Positions 8,885 to 18,141 of a stretch of 64,000 bases of DNA are shown one piece after another; the first letter of the stretch is position 1; each line of letters opens with the position of its first letter. Source of the stretch: Bacteroidales bacterium (GTDB taxonomy: Bacteria > Bacteroidota > Bacteroidia > Bacteroidales > PXBB01); contig JAQVVM010000019.1 in NCBI GenBank assembly GCA_028698995.1, forward strand, positions 1 to 64,000. Reading direction: 5' to 3'. A program made the position numbers and the translations under genes. The notes beneath the pieces are model-generated. The model saw nothing but the letters and a program-made list of their open reading frames with translations. It made no database searches and was not told the origin of the DNA.

Positions 8885-11221
8885 ATGAAATTACTAAAAC
8901 TTTTTAAAGCTGTTTTTCATTCAAAAAGGGTCAATTGTCTTCTAATCATTAGCATGTTCCTATTAAGCGGATACATGAACCTTTTTGGACAATCGAGGCC
9001 GGATCCTTCTGCAGATCCGATTTCCGGAACAGTTAGATTATCAGCAGGATTTTCTCCTGATCCACATTCGGTACGTGTTACCAGTGGGGGTTCTATAGAT
9101 ATTTCTCAAGCTGGTCTGTGTACAAATTGCAGAGGTTTTGCTTCACGTGCTCCTGATGTCAAATTTCACTGGACCGGTAGTACCAGCAGCCTTCGTATTT
9201 ATTTTGAAGCCGATGATTCTTCTAAAGATGCAACACTTATAATTAATACTCCAAACGGAACATGGATTGGAAATGACGACGCTTGCACAGGGACAAAAAA
9301 CCCAAAACTTTTACTTAACCAATATGGTGCAGGGAGATATGATATCTGGATTGGAAGTTATACTTCTGGAGAATACATATCCGGTAACTTAAGAATATCT
9401 GAAAGAGACCTTGGCCCTTGCTCTGGCACAACCGGTGATAATACCGGAAGACTTGATTTCTCTGCTGATCCAATTTCAGGAACTGTAACATTATCATCCG
9501 GATTTTCTCCTGACCCACATACCATAAATGTTACCAGCGGTGGTTCAATTAACGCTTCAGGAATGTGCACAGGCTGTACAGGTTTTGCTTCGCGCGCACC
9601 CGATGTTAAACTTCAATGGACAGGAAGTACAAGCAATCTGCGAATCTTCTTCAAACCCAACGACAGCTCAAAAGATGCAACTCTTATCATCAATACACCC
9701 AATGGCACATGGTTAGGAAATGATGACACACGTTCTGGTTGTAAAAACCCGATGATTTCATTAAATGAGCATGGTGCAGGACGTTTTGACATTTGGGTGG
9801 GTAGTTATACTTCGGGTGAGTATATCTCAGGTGTACTTACAATCACAGAACTTTCTTCTGATCCGTGTGGAGGGACAATACCAGAAAAAGGGGGGCCTGA
9901 AAGGCCTGACCCTTCGGCTACACCTATTTCAGGATCTACGACATTAAATTCCGGTTTCTCGCCTGATCCACATACTGTAAATGTAACAAGCGGTGGTACT
10001 ATTGATGTTTCCCAGTTAGGATTAGGCACAGGTTGCACCGGTTTTGTCTCTCGTGCACCCGATTACAAGCTAAACTGGACGGGAAGCACCAGCAGCCTGC
10101 GGGTATATTTTAAAGCTAACGAATCAGATAAAGATGCAACACTGATAATCAATACACCAACCGGCACATGGATAGGTAATGATGATGCTCATTCAGGATG
10201 CAACAATCCAATGCTGCTTTTAAATGAACATGGAGCAGGTCGCTATGATATCTGGGTGGGCAGCTACCGTTCTGGTGAGTATATTTCGGGTGTTCTGACA
10301 GTAACCGAACTTAGTACAGAACCTTGTAATACAACTCCTGATAAAAGAGAATCATTAGACCCCTCAGCTAATCCTATTTCCGGTTCTGTTACTTTAGCTT
10401 CAGGGTTTACGCCTGACCCTCATACCATTAATGTTACCAGTGGTGGCTCTATAAATGTTTCAGGGTTGAATCTGGGTACAGGTTGTACAGGATTTGCATC
10501 AAAAGCACCGGATGTAAAACTAAACTGGACAGGAAGTACCAGTAATTTACGCGTTCATTTCAAAGCAAATGATGAAAGTAAGGATGCGACTCTAATTATC
10601 AACACACCAAACGGCACATGGATTGGAAATGATGACACTCGTTCCGAATGTAAAAACCCCATGCTTCGTTTAAATGAATATGGCGCAGGACGTTATGATA
10701 TCTGGGTGGGAAGTTATTCATCCGGGGATTATATCTCTGGCGTTCTTACAATTTCAGAAATTTCTTCAGAACCTTGTTCAACCAGTGGTTCATGTTTAGA
10801 TCCCTCAGCTGATCCCAATTTTGGCACCCAAACTATATCTTCGGGTTTTTCTCCGGATCCTAAAACAGTACGGATTACAAGCGGTGGATCAATTGATGTA
10901 TCATCTTGCGGCTATTCTGATGGATGCAAAGGTTTTGCTTCCCGTGCCCCTGATTTAAAAATTCAGTGGACAGGAAGCACCAGCGATTTACGTGTCTTTT
11001 TTGAAGCTGACGATAGAGAAAAAGATGCAACTCTGATTATAAACACACCAAACGGTACCTGGATAGGTAATGATGATGCACGCTCAGGATGCAACAACCC
11101 CATGCTTCTCCTTCAACAATATGGAGCAGGTCGTTATGATGTCTGGGTGGGAAGCTATAAATCAGGTGAAAATATTCCGGGAACTTTTACCATTACAGAA
11201 CTTGATAGACAACCCAGATAA
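8885..11221 (+). CDS. exported protein of five PPC-like beta repeats
   Basis: This is a 778-residue secreted or surface protein. A signal sequence (about 1-36, ending LFGQS) is followed by five tandem copies of a domain of about 145 residues. Each copy runs roughly: DPSADPISG, SGFSPDPHTVNVTSGGSIDV, CTGCTGFASRAPD, NWTGST, DATLIINTPNGTWIGNDD, NPMLLLNEYGAGRYDIWVGS, YTSGEYISG, LTITEL. The second half resembles bacterial pre-peptidase C-terminal (PPC) domains seen after secreted proteases, where GNDD-type loops may bind calcium. There is no enzymatic domain and no recognisable T9SS sorting domain. The ATG is preceded by an unusual strong Shine-Dalgarno-like AAAGGA. Adhesion, matrix or ligand binding are possible roles. 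Confidence 0.8.
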   Translation: MKLLKLFKAVFHSKRVNCLLIISMFLLSGYMNLFGQSRPDPSADPISGTVRLSAGFSPDPHSVRVTSGGSIDISQAGLCTNCRGFASRAPDVKFHWTGSTSSLRIYFEADDSSKDATLIINTPNGTWIGNDDACTGTKNPKLLLNQYGAGRYDIWIGSYTSGEYISGNLRISERDLGPCSGTTGDNTGRLDFSADPISGTVTLSSGFSPDPHTINVTSGGSINASGMCTGCTGFASRAPDVKLQWTGSTSNLRIFFKPNDSSKDATLIINTPNGTWLGNDDTRSGCKNPMISLNEHGAGRFDIWVGSYTSGEYISGVLTITELSSDPCGGTIPEKGGPERPDPSATPISGSTTLNSGFSPDPHTVNVTSGGTIDVSQLGLGTGCTGFVSRAPDYKLNWTGSTSSLRVYFKANESDKDATLIINTPTGTWIGNDDAHSGCNNPMLLLNEHGAGRYDIWVGSYRSGEYISGVLTVTELSTEPCNTTPDKRESLDPSANPISGSVTLASGFTPDPHTINVTSGGSINVSGLNLGTGCTGFASKAPDVKLNWTGSTSNLRVHFKANDESKDATLIINTPNGTWIGNDDTRSECKNPMLRLNEYGAGRYDIWVGSYSSGDYISGVLTISEISSEPCSTSGSCLDPSADPNFGTQTISSGFSPDPKTVRITSGGSIDVSSCGYSDGCKGFASRAPDLKIQWTGSTSDLRVFFEADDREKDATLIINTPNGTWIGNDDARSGCNNPMLLLQQYGAGRYDVWVGSYKSGENIPGTFTITELDRQPR

Positions 11222-11224
11222 AGC

Positions 11225-11270
11225 AAACAGTTTACATTTTTTTATCTAAAAAAATGTAAACTGTTTTATT
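11225..11270 (+). terminator. long hairpin terminator after first PPC-repeat gene
   Basis: A perfect 19-bp stem (AAACAGTTTACATTTTTTT at 11225-11243 with its complement at 11248-11266) closes a 4-base loop. It is followed by TTATTTTTAT. It starts 4 bases after the stop codon. Confidence 0.75.
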
Positions 11271-11319
11271 TTTATCACTTTTCAGATTTAACTAATAATT
11301 TAGACTAATTTAAAATAAT

Positions 11320-11351
11320 TTTGTTCTGAAATAAAATAAATTATAATTTTG
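11320..11351 (+). promoter_or_regulatory. Bacteroidota-type promoter of second PPC-repeat gene
   Basis: TTTG at 11320-11323 and TAATTTTG at 11344-11351 are separated by exactly 20 bases, a good match to the -33/-7 consensus. The predicted transcript begins about 110 bases before the ATG at 11471, so this gene is transcribed separately from its neighbour. Confidence 0.6.
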
Positions 11352-11470
11352 TAACAATATTTGGTTGTTATAAAGGAAAAACAAAAATCCACAAAAAAAA
11401 CAGGAAATAGTTTACTGGTCAGTTTTTGATGTTGCCAAAATAAAAATACTAATCATATAATATAAAAATT

Positions 11471-13780
11471 ATGAAATATAATAACCTATCAGATTATCAT
11501 TCAAGGGTATTAACAAGTGTATTGTTTTTATGTGTATTTTTTTTGAGTGCACATATAAAAACATTTGGACAATCAAGGCTGAGCATAACTGCTGAACCAA
11601 TTTTTGGTTCAATAACATTAAATTCAGGGTTTTCCCCTGATGTACATACAGTTAATATTACCAGTGGTGGAACTCTTAATGTTCAAAAATTTGGTTTATG
11701 CACAGATTGCAAGGGTTTTTATTCCCCAGCTCCAAGTTATAATCTAAATTGGACTGGTAGTTCTGCTGGTCTTCGTGTTTTTTTTGAAGCAGAAGATGCT
11801 GACAAAGATGCAACGCTTATTATTCATACTCCCAATGGTACATGGATAGGTAACGATGATGCTGTTTCCGGTTGTAAAAATCCGCTGTTATTATTAGAAG
11901 AATATGGTGCAGGACAATATAATATCTGGGTAGGAAGCTATACAACAGGAGAATTAATACCCGGAATTTTGAAGATTTCAGAAAGTGATGTTTCCCCGTG
12001 TTCAGAAGGGACAGATGATGAAACATCACAGCTTGATTTAAATTCAGCACCAACATCAGGGACAGTAGCATTAACTTCCGGCTTCTCACCTGACACTCTC
12101 ACCGTAAACCTAACAAGTGGTGGACCTGTTAATGTAACCGGTATAGGTGAAGGTTGTGCTGGTTTTGCACCCAATATACCACAGGTAAAACTTCAATGGA
12201 CTGGAAGCACCAACAATCTTCGAGTATTTTTTAAGCCCGATGATAAATCAAAAGATGCAACACTCATCATCAATACACCAGAAGGCACATTAATTGGAAA
12301 TGATGATGCATTTTCAGGATGTACCAATCCCATGTTGACGCTTTCTGAACACGGAGAAGGAAATTATGATATATGGGTTGGAAGTTACAGAACAGAAGAG
12401 TTTTTCCCAGGAACGCTCTATATTACTGAACTTGAGAAAGACCCTTGTGAAACTGAAAGAAACATAACCGACAGTTTAAATGCTACGGAAGAACCAACTT
12501 TTGAGACAGTTCGATTAAGCCAAAATTTTGTTCCTGATTCTCAAACAGTTCGAGTTACCTCAGGAGGATCGGTAGATGTCTCAACATTAGGGTTAAATGC
12601 CGAATGGAGAGGTTTTGTATCAAGTGCACCTGATGTCAGACTATATTGGACAGGCAGTTCAACCAATCTGCGCATCTATTTTAAAGCAGATGACAGCTCA
12701 GGAGATGCCACACTTATTATCAAAACTCCGAATGGTACATGGCTTGGAAATGACGACACCCGTACAGGTTGTAATAACCCTATGCTGCTTTTATCAGAAT
12801 ACGGAGAAGGTGAATATAATATTTGGGTTGGAAGCTACAGCACTGGGAATTTCATCACCGGCAACTTAACTATAACAGAAAATAGCACTGAGCCATGTGA
12901 AAGCGTGATTGAATCAAGCCCAGAATTTAATCTTTCCGGTGATCCCATTTCCGGAACAGTAAGATTAAGATCTGGTTTTTCAAGCAATGCACATAGTGTA
13001 CGTATTAAAGCAGGTGGTTCAATAAATGTACAGGGTCTTTGTTCTGATTGTGTTGGTAACGTATTCCAAAACCCTGACTATGTTCTCAATTGGAGTGGTT
13101 CCACAGATAATCTGCGTATTTATTTCAAAGCCGATAATATTTCAGATGATGCAACCCTTTTAATCAAAACTCCGGATGGCACATGGATAGGAAATGATGA
13201 TTTACGTTCCGGATGCAACAATAATCCTATGCTTCAACTTCAGAATTATGGCCCTGGGATTTATTCAATCTGGGTAGGGAGCTACAACGAAAATAAAAAC
13301 ATCGCTGGAATTCTTACTATAACCGAAAAGAATGTCACGCCTTGTGATGACAATCCTGATATTGTACTTACCGGCAATCCTATCTACGGTTCTTCAAAAT
13401 TAAGGTCCGGTTTTTCACAAAGACTACGTTCAATTCCTATTATTGCATTCGGTTCAGTTGATGTTAGAAATGTTTGTTCAGGTTGTGCAGGATTCACAAC
13501 ACAAAGGCCACATTACAAGCTTAATTGGAAAGGAAGTTCAACTAATCTGCGTGTTTTTTTCGAAGCAACTGATCCGGAACAAGATGCAACACTAATAATC
13601 AAAACGCCAAACGGAGCATGGATTGGAAACGACGATTCCCGTTCCGGCTGTAACAATCCAATGTTATTGCTAAATGAATATGGCTCAGGTCATTATGAAA
13701 TATGGGTTGGAAGTTATAGCGAAGGAGTGAGTATATCCGGCAATTTAATAATTACTGAAAATGATCAACAACCAAGATAA
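11471..13780 (+). CDS. exported protein of five diverged PPC-like repeats
   Basis: This 769-residue paralogue has the same plan as the gene before it: signal sequence (about 1-35, ending TFGQS) and five repeats. The repeats are more diverged, with for example TALTSGFSPDT-like, SQNFVPDSQT and RSGFSQRLRS variants in the repeat openings. The core DATLII-TPNG-WIGNDD and the YDIWVGSY-type segment persist in nearly all copies, and so do the Cys of CxxC and SGC-NP. It lacks the structured leader RNA found before genes 1 and 3 of the cluster and has its own promoter. The higher divergence suggests it is an older duplicate, or one under weaker constraint. The function is unknown. Confidence 0.78.
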   Translation: MKYNNLSDYHSRVLTSVLFLCVFFLSAHIKTFGQSRLSITAEPIFGSITLNSGFSPDVHTVNITSGGTLNVQKFGLCTDCKGFYSPAPSYNLNWTGSSAGLRVFFEAEDADKDATLIIHTPNGTWIGNDDAVSGCKNPLLLLEEYGAGQYNIWVGSYTTGELIPGILKISESDVSPCSEGTDDETSQLDLNSAPTSGTVALTSGFSPDTLTVNLTSGGPVNVTGIGEGCAGFAPNIPQVKLQWTGSTNNLRVFFKPDDKSKDATLIINTPEGTLIGNDDAFSGCTNPMLTLSEHGEGNYDIWVGSYRTEEFFPGTLYITELEKDPCETERNITDSLNATEEPTFETVRLSQNFVPDSQTVRVTSGGSVDVSTLGLNAEWRGFVSSAPDVRLYWTGSSTNLRIYFKADDSSGDATLIIKTPNGTWLGNDDTRTGCNNPMLLLSEYGEGEYNIWVGSYSTGNFITGNLTITENSTEPCESVIESSPEFNLSGDPISGTVRLRSGFSSNAHSVRIKAGGSINVQGLCSDCVGNVFQNPDYVLNWSGSTDNLRIYFKADNISDDATLLIKTPDGTWIGNDDLRSGCNNNPMLQLQNYGPGIYSIWVGSYNENKNIAGILTITEKNVTPCDDNPDIVLTGNPIYGSSKLRSGFSQRLRSIPIIAFGSVDVRNVCSGCAGFTTQRPHYKLNWKGSSTNLRVFFEATDPEQDATLIIKTPNGAWIGNDDSRSGCNNPMLLLNEYGSGHYEIWVGSYSEGVSISGNLIITENDQQPR

Positions 13781-13832
13781 TTCAAACAATTAAACAATAA
13801 GTGGAGGCCAGAACCCACTTAAAAAAACGGGT

Positions 13833-13888
13833 CCTTCCTGTTTGGACATTGATAAACAGGGGCGTAACCGAAAAGCCAAATGAGTAGG
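13833..13888 (+). promoter_or_regulatory. structured leader RNA element, copy 2
   Basis: This is the second copy of the element at 8807-8860. The blocks CAGGGGCG and CCGAAAAGCCAAATGAGTAGG are conserved. The second helix is longer here, CCTGTTT(13837-13843) with AAACAGG(13854-13860), while its loop is unrelated in sequence. This pattern suggests RNA structure rather than protein or DNA-site conservation. It ends 20 bases before the ATG at 13909, and the following AAAGAAAGGACAATT is also shared with copy 1. Confidence 0.55.
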
Positions 13889-13908
13889 AAATTAAAGAAA
13901 GGACAATT

Positions 13909-14931
13909 ATGAAATTAATACAACTATTTAAAACAATTTTTCATTCAAGAGGCATATACAGTCTGTTATTCCTTTGTTTGTTTTTTTTAAGTGGATTCAA
14001 TAGAATCAACGGACAATCTCTTGATCCTTCAGCAGACCCTATTTCGGGTACTGTGAACTTATCTGAGGGTTTTTCACCTGATCCACATAGCATTCGTGTA
14101 ACCAGCGGTGGTTCAGTAGATGTTTCTCAATTGGGATTATGCACAGGATGCAGAGGCTTTGCATCACGTGCCCCCGATATTAAATTTCATTGGTCGGGTG
14201 GCTCAAATGACTTACGTATCTTTTTTGAAGCTGATAACAGCAGCAAAGATGCTACAATAATCATCAATACCCCTAATGGAACATGGATCGGAAATGATGA
14301 CGCTTTTTCCGGAACAAATAATCCTATGCTCAGCCTGAGAGGTTATGGCGCAGGGCGTTATGATGTCTGGCTTGGAAGCTACACTTCAGGAGATTATATT
14401 TCAGGAAACCTTACTATTACTGAATTAGACAGAAGTCCAAGAGGAACATCCTCTTCATCTTCATCATCTTCTTCATCTTCCTCTTCTTCTTCCTCAACAC
14501 AAGGTCTTAGCAGCTCAAACGACCCTGCTTTCGGCACTATCAGGTTGTCTGAAGGATTTTCACCTGACCCAAACACATTGCGCGTCACAAGTGGAGGTTC
14601 CATTGATGTTTCACAGCTGGGATTATGCAGCGGTTGCAGAGGATGGGCAGCTCAGTCACCCGATGTTAAACTTCATTGGACTGGTGGTTCTAACGATCTT
14701 CGTATTTATTTTGAAGCTGACAACAGCAGCAATGATGCAACCATTATTATTAATACACCTAATGGGACTTGGATTGGTAATGATGATGCCTTTTCCGGAA
14801 CAAATAATCCCATGCTTCAACTTAGTGGCTACGGAGCAGGACGTTACGACATCTGGATTGGTAGTTATCGTTCAGGAGAAAACATTCCGGGAACACTTTA
14901 TGTAACTGAACTCAGCAGATCTCCAAAATAA
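13909..14931 (+). CDS. exported protein of two PPC-like repeats joined by a Ser tract
   Basis: This is a 340-residue secreted protein. It has a signal sequence (about 1-36, ending INGQS) and two PPC-like domains (about 38-178 and 202-340). A linker of 17 consecutive serines encoded by mixed TCT/TCA/TCC codons (about 14450-14500) separates them. Its N-terminus and leader are close to those of the gene at 8885, so the two are recent relatives. The repeats lack the SGC Cys of the larger paralogues and read SGTNNPM instead. Serine linkers are common in secreted modular proteins. No catalytic domain is present. Confidence 0.8.
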   Translation: MKLIQLFKTIFHSRGIYSLLFLCLFFLSGFNRINGQSLDPSADPISGTVNLSEGFSPDPHSIRVTSGGSVDVSQLGLCTGCRGFASRAPDIKFHWSGGSNDLRIFFEADNSSKDATIIINTPNGTWIGNDDAFSGTNNPMLSLRGYGAGRYDVWLGSYTSGDYISGNLTITELDRSPRGTSSSSSSSSSSSSSSSSTQGLSSSNDPAFGTIRLSEGFSPDPNTLRVTSGGSIDVSQLGLCSGCRGWAAQSPDVKLHWTGGSNDLRIYFEADNSSNDATIIINTPNGTWIGNDDAFSGTNNPMLQLSGYGAGRYDIWIGSYRSGENIPGTLYVTELSRSPK

Positions 14932-14962
14932 ATAATAAATTGCTTTTATACTGATCTCAAAT

Positions 14963-15005
14963 AAAAAACCTATGTGCCTGATTTAGAAAAGCTCATAGGT
15001 TTTTC
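14963..15005 (+). terminator. hairpin terminator after third PPC-repeat gene
   Basis: The stem AAAACCTATGtGC pairs with GCtCATAGGTTTT (one T-T mismatch) around a loop of about 14 bases and leads into TTTTTCTATT. It lies 32 bases after the stop codon. Confidence 0.65.
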
Positions 15006-15046
15006 TATTAAAAAAACACAAAATCAAAAAAATAAATAATACGAAC

Positions 15047-16345
15047 ATGAAAGTTATCAAATTGAACAGCACCATATTTCATATTTTCCTTAAAAAAGGA
15101 GTTTTTGTTTTACTTATAATTTTGTTAAGCCATAACTTATTAGGTCAATCCGGCAATTTGGATCCATCAATTACACCCCGTTACGGAACTGTCAACTTAT
15201 CCGAAGGATTTGATACTGATCCCTATACTGTTACCGTTTCAAGTGAAGGAGCAATTGATGTTTCACTTATTGGTATATGCCCCGGTTGCAGAGGTTTTGC
15301 CTCCAGCTCTCCAGATCTTATTATAAATTGGACAGGAAGCTCAGAACATCTGCGGGTTTTTTTTGAAGCAGAAGAAAGTGACAGGGATGCCACCTTGATA
15401 ATTCAAGCACCTAATGGCTCATGGATAGGAAATGATGATGCATATTCCGGTTCACGTAATCCCATGATTGACTTGAGAAGCTTTGGCGCCGGTCGTTATG
15501 CTGTTTGGGTAGCAAGCTACAGAGCCAGTGACAGAATTCGCGGCAAACTTACTGTTACGGAAGAAAATAAAAAACCTATTGGAGAAAATGGGACAACACT
15601 TGAATTAGATGTGCCATTTGTTCCAACCACACTCGAAGTTGTAAATGCCATGCTGGATGTAACCCATGTAGGGCCAGGTGATTATGTTATTGACTTAGGT
15701 TCAGGTGATGGCCGCATCGTTATTGGGGCAGCAAAAAGAGGAGCTTTTGGTCATGGTATTGATCTTAATCCTGTAAGAATAAGGGAAGCAGAAGAAAATG
15801 CCGAACAGGCTGGAGTGTCAGATAAAGTTATCTTCATAGAGGGAGACCTATTTGATGCTGATTTCAGTAAAGCTACAGTTGTTACCATGTATTTGCTAAG
15901 TTCTGTCAACCTGCGTCTCAGACCGGTTCTTTTAGAACGTCTCAGACCAGGCACAAGAGTTGTTTCACACGCTTTTACCATGGGTGATTGGAAAAATGAT
16001 GAGCACCATGTGGTTGAAGGCCGTAATGTTTATTTTTGGATCATTCCGGCAAATGCCAGAGGAATGTGGACATGGAACACAAAAGGCTCTGAATTTCAAA
16101 TGGAAGTATCACAGGAATATCAGAATATCTCTGTTAATATTGTTTCATCAAATCACAACCTACTGGTTAGGAAATCTCTCTTAAAAGGTGAACGCATCTG
16201 TTTAACAGCAGTTGATGAGACCAATAATAGGCAATATGTATTCAGCGGTCGCATTGAAGGTAATCAGATTTCAGGGATGGCACAGATAAGGGATGGCAAT
16301 GTGAGGGCAATAGAAACATGGACTGCAACGCTGGTAACAAGATGA
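15047..16345 (+). CDS. exported PPC-like domain fused to class I SAM methyltransferase
   Basis: This is a 432-residue protein. A signal sequence (1-34, ending LLGQS) is followed by one PPC-like domain (38-173). A Rossmann methyltransferase domain spans about 185-335, with motif I DLGSGDG at 216-222 and the acidic GIDLNP (Asp239). A short C-terminal beta domain follows (about 340-432). The methyltransferase part resembles a widespread family of signal-peptide-bearing methyltransferases (VNLRLRP, GDW motifs). How an exported enzyme would get SAM is unclear, so it may bind something else. The last four bases overlap the ATG of the permease gene (ATGA), implying translational coupling. Confidence 0.8.
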   Translation: MKVIKLNSTIFHIFLKKGVFVLLIILLSHNLLGQSGNLDPSITPRYGTVNLSEGFDTDPYTVTVSSEGAIDVSLIGICPGCRGFASSSPDLIINWTGSSEHLRVFFEAEESDRDATLIIQAPNGSWIGNDDAYSGSRNPMIDLRSFGAGRYAVWVASYRASDRIRGKLTVTEENKKPIGENGTTLELDVPFVPTTLEVVNAMLDVTHVGPGDYVIDLGSGDGRIVIGAAKRGAFGHGIDLNPVRIREAEENAEQAGVSDKVIFIEGDLFDADFSKATVVTMYLLSSVNLRLRPVLLERLRPGTRVVSHAFTMGDWKNDEHHVVEGRNVYFWIIPANARGMWTWNTKGSEFQMEVSQEYQNISVNIVSSNHNLLVRKSLLKGERICLTAVDETNNRQYVFSGRIEGNQISGMAQIRDGNVRAIETWTATLVTR

Positions 16346-17685
16346 CAAATAATCTAAGGTCTAAAAGCCTTATTCACTCTTTTTCAATTATCAGTTCCAT
16401 TTCTGTAGTTGTTGGAATCGTTGTAGGCATAGGTATTTTCAGGCTTCCATCAATTGTTGCAGGAAATTCGGCCAATGAACTTCAGTTTATACTTTTTTGG
16501 GTTGCAGGCGGTTTTATTTCGCTCATGGGTGCCTTATGTTATGCAGAATTATCCTCATCAATGCCCGATACAGGAGGAGAGTATTTCTTTCTGAGAAAGG
16601 CTTTTGGTCCCGCAACAGGTTTCTTCTTTTCGTGGGGAAGAATGACTGTAATCCAGACAGGATCTATAGTCATCGTTTCGTTTATTCTTGGTGATTACGC
16701 AACTCTTGTATTTGATTTAGGCACATACAGTTCTCATATATATGCAGCATTAACAATTATTGCTCTTACTTCAATCAATATGATTGGTACCCCACACTCA
16801 AGGCAAACACAAAATATCCTGACATACCTTATTGTATCGGGAATATTAGTACTTGTTGTTGCTGCATTTATATACATGCCTTCAACTGAAAATGCAAACA
16901 TGGATTTATCTTTGAAAAACAATCCATTATTTTCTGGAGGTGCACCCGGACTGGCTATGATATTTGTCTTACTTACTTTTGGGGGATGGAACGAAGCTGC
17001 CTATATTGCCGGAGAAATTAAAAATGTACAAAAAAATATTGTAAAGGTTCTAGTCTTTGGAATTCTATGTATTACAACTTTATACGTCCTTATTAACCTA
17101 GCCTATTTACATGTTTTGGGTTTCGAGACTTTGAAAAATTCAACTACCGTAGGACATGACCTCACACAGGCAGTTTTTGGGTCGAAAGGCTCATTAATAA
17201 TAGTTATAATTGTCATTATATCTGCTCTTTCTACAGCCAATGCAACAATAATGACAGGAGCACGCACCAATTACGCCATAGGCAGAGACTTTAAGATATT
17301 TAAGCCTATGGGTGTATGGCATCCAAATCGTAATTCACCCGTCAATGCCCTGCTTGTTCAGGGAATCATTGCTCTTATTCTTGTAGGTATTGGAGCCTTA
17401 TCTAAACAAGGAATCAGTACTATGGTTGACTATACGGCTCCGGTCTTTTGGTTTTTCTTGCTCCTTATAACCTTAAGTGTTTTTGTTTTTCGTTACAAGA
17501 AGCAGCATATAAAAGGGTCTTACAAAATTCCTTTTTTTCCTCTACCTCCCCTACTTTTCTTTTTAGCTTGTTCGTATATGCTTTATTCAAGTTTGGCCTA
17601 TACAGGAACCGGTGCTCTTTTGGGTGTGGGCATTTTAGCAGCAGGTATCCCTGTTTGGTTGTTATCACAAAAGGGTGGAAATTGA
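16342..17685 (+). CDS. amino acid permease, APC superfamily
   Basis: This inner-membrane transporter has about 12 membrane segments in 447 residues. The start is set at ATG 16342 (MTNNLRSKSL), which overlaps the TGA of the preceding gene. An ATG at 16318 would add eight residues. The first helix contains the APC glycine motif (GIVVGIGIFRLPS), and the following segments (AELSSSMPDTGGEYFFLR) are typical of the LAT/amino acid-polyamine family. The coupling to the exported methyltransferase suggests related substrates, perhaps a methylated or released amino acid, but nothing in the sequence proves this. Confidence 0.85.
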   Translation: MTNNLRSKSLIHSFSIISSISVVVGIVVGIGIFRLPSIVAGNSANELQFILFWVAGGFISLMGALCYAELSSSMPDTGGEYFFLRKAFGPATGFFFSWGRMTVIQTGSIVIVSFILGDYATLVFDLGTYSSHIYAALTIIALTSINMIGTPHSRQTQNILTYLIVSGILVLVVAAFIYMPSTENANMDLSLKNNPLFSGGAPGLAMIFVLLTFGGWNEAAYIAGEIKNVQKNIVKVLVFGILCITTLYVLINLAYLHVLGFETLKNSTTVGHDLTQAVFGSKGSLIIVIIVIISALSTANATIMTGARTNYAIGRDFKIFKPMGVWHPNRNSPVNALLVQGIIALILVGIGALSKQGISTMVDYTAPVFWFFLLLITLSVFVFRYKKQHIKGSYKIPFFPLPPLLFFLACSYMLYSSLAYTGTGALLGVGILAAGIPVWLLSQKGGN

Positions 17686-17757
17686 GAACATTTTTTATTG
17701 TAAACGCAATTTAATAGTTTTGGACATTAATAAAAGACAACTAGGCAAGTAATTTTA

Positions 17758-18099
17758 ATGACAATAAAACATAAAAATATTTTTTCACTGACATTGGTAT
17801 TCATTTTTATGACACCAATGACTATTAAGCTTGTTGACGGTTTTTCCCATCACCATGACCATTTTCATTGCACCGCAAAAAACGAAAAGCATTTTCATGG
17901 ACATCAAGAAAAATGTCCTATTCCAAGTTTTGAACTAGCCTTTTTTTCGATTGAACAGCATATACAAACTACACAAAAACACCTTTATCGTTTAGAACTA
18001 AATGACAATTACAATTTTGCATATTGTAGCAATAATTCAAAGTATTCATTTTTATTACGAGCACCACCAATTTATACAGATAGAATAATGACATATTAA
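17758..18099 (+). CDS. small His-rich exported protein upstream of TonB receptor
   Basis: This 113-residue protein has an N-terminal hydrophobic segment (about 9-22). A His cluster (HHHDHFHC and HFHGHQEKC, about 31-57) would suit metal binding. The C-terminus has FLLRAPPIYTD. Small exported proteins with a Cys/His centre and a terminal RAPP-type motif are often encoded directly before TonB receptors in Bacteroidota. I recall a family called HYC_CC_PP, but the match here is partial. It is 42 bases from the receptor gene and has a TAnnTTTG box (TAGTTTTG, 17715-17722) upstream. A metal-sensing or metal-shuttling role is inferred. Confidence 0.65.
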   Translation: MTIKHKNIFSLTLVFIFMTPMTIKLVDGFSHHHDHFHCTAKNEKHFHGHQEKCPIPSFELAFFSIEQHIQTTQKHLYRLELNDNYNFAYCSNNSKYSFLLRAPPIYTDRIMTY

Positions 18100-18141
18100 A
18101 TGATGTAATAAACTTATTTGTAAATTTTAAATCGTAATAAA

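Noticed and set aside
9358-12174. Minus-strand and shifted open frames of 60-90 codons inside the PPC-repeat genes
   Set aside because: They recur at the same place in each repeat and are shadows of the repetitive coding sequence.
14450-14500. TCT/TCA run suspected as a frameshift-prone microsatellite or assembly error
   Set aside because: The frame is open on both sides and continues into a complete second domain. Mixed codons are consistent with a real Ser linker.
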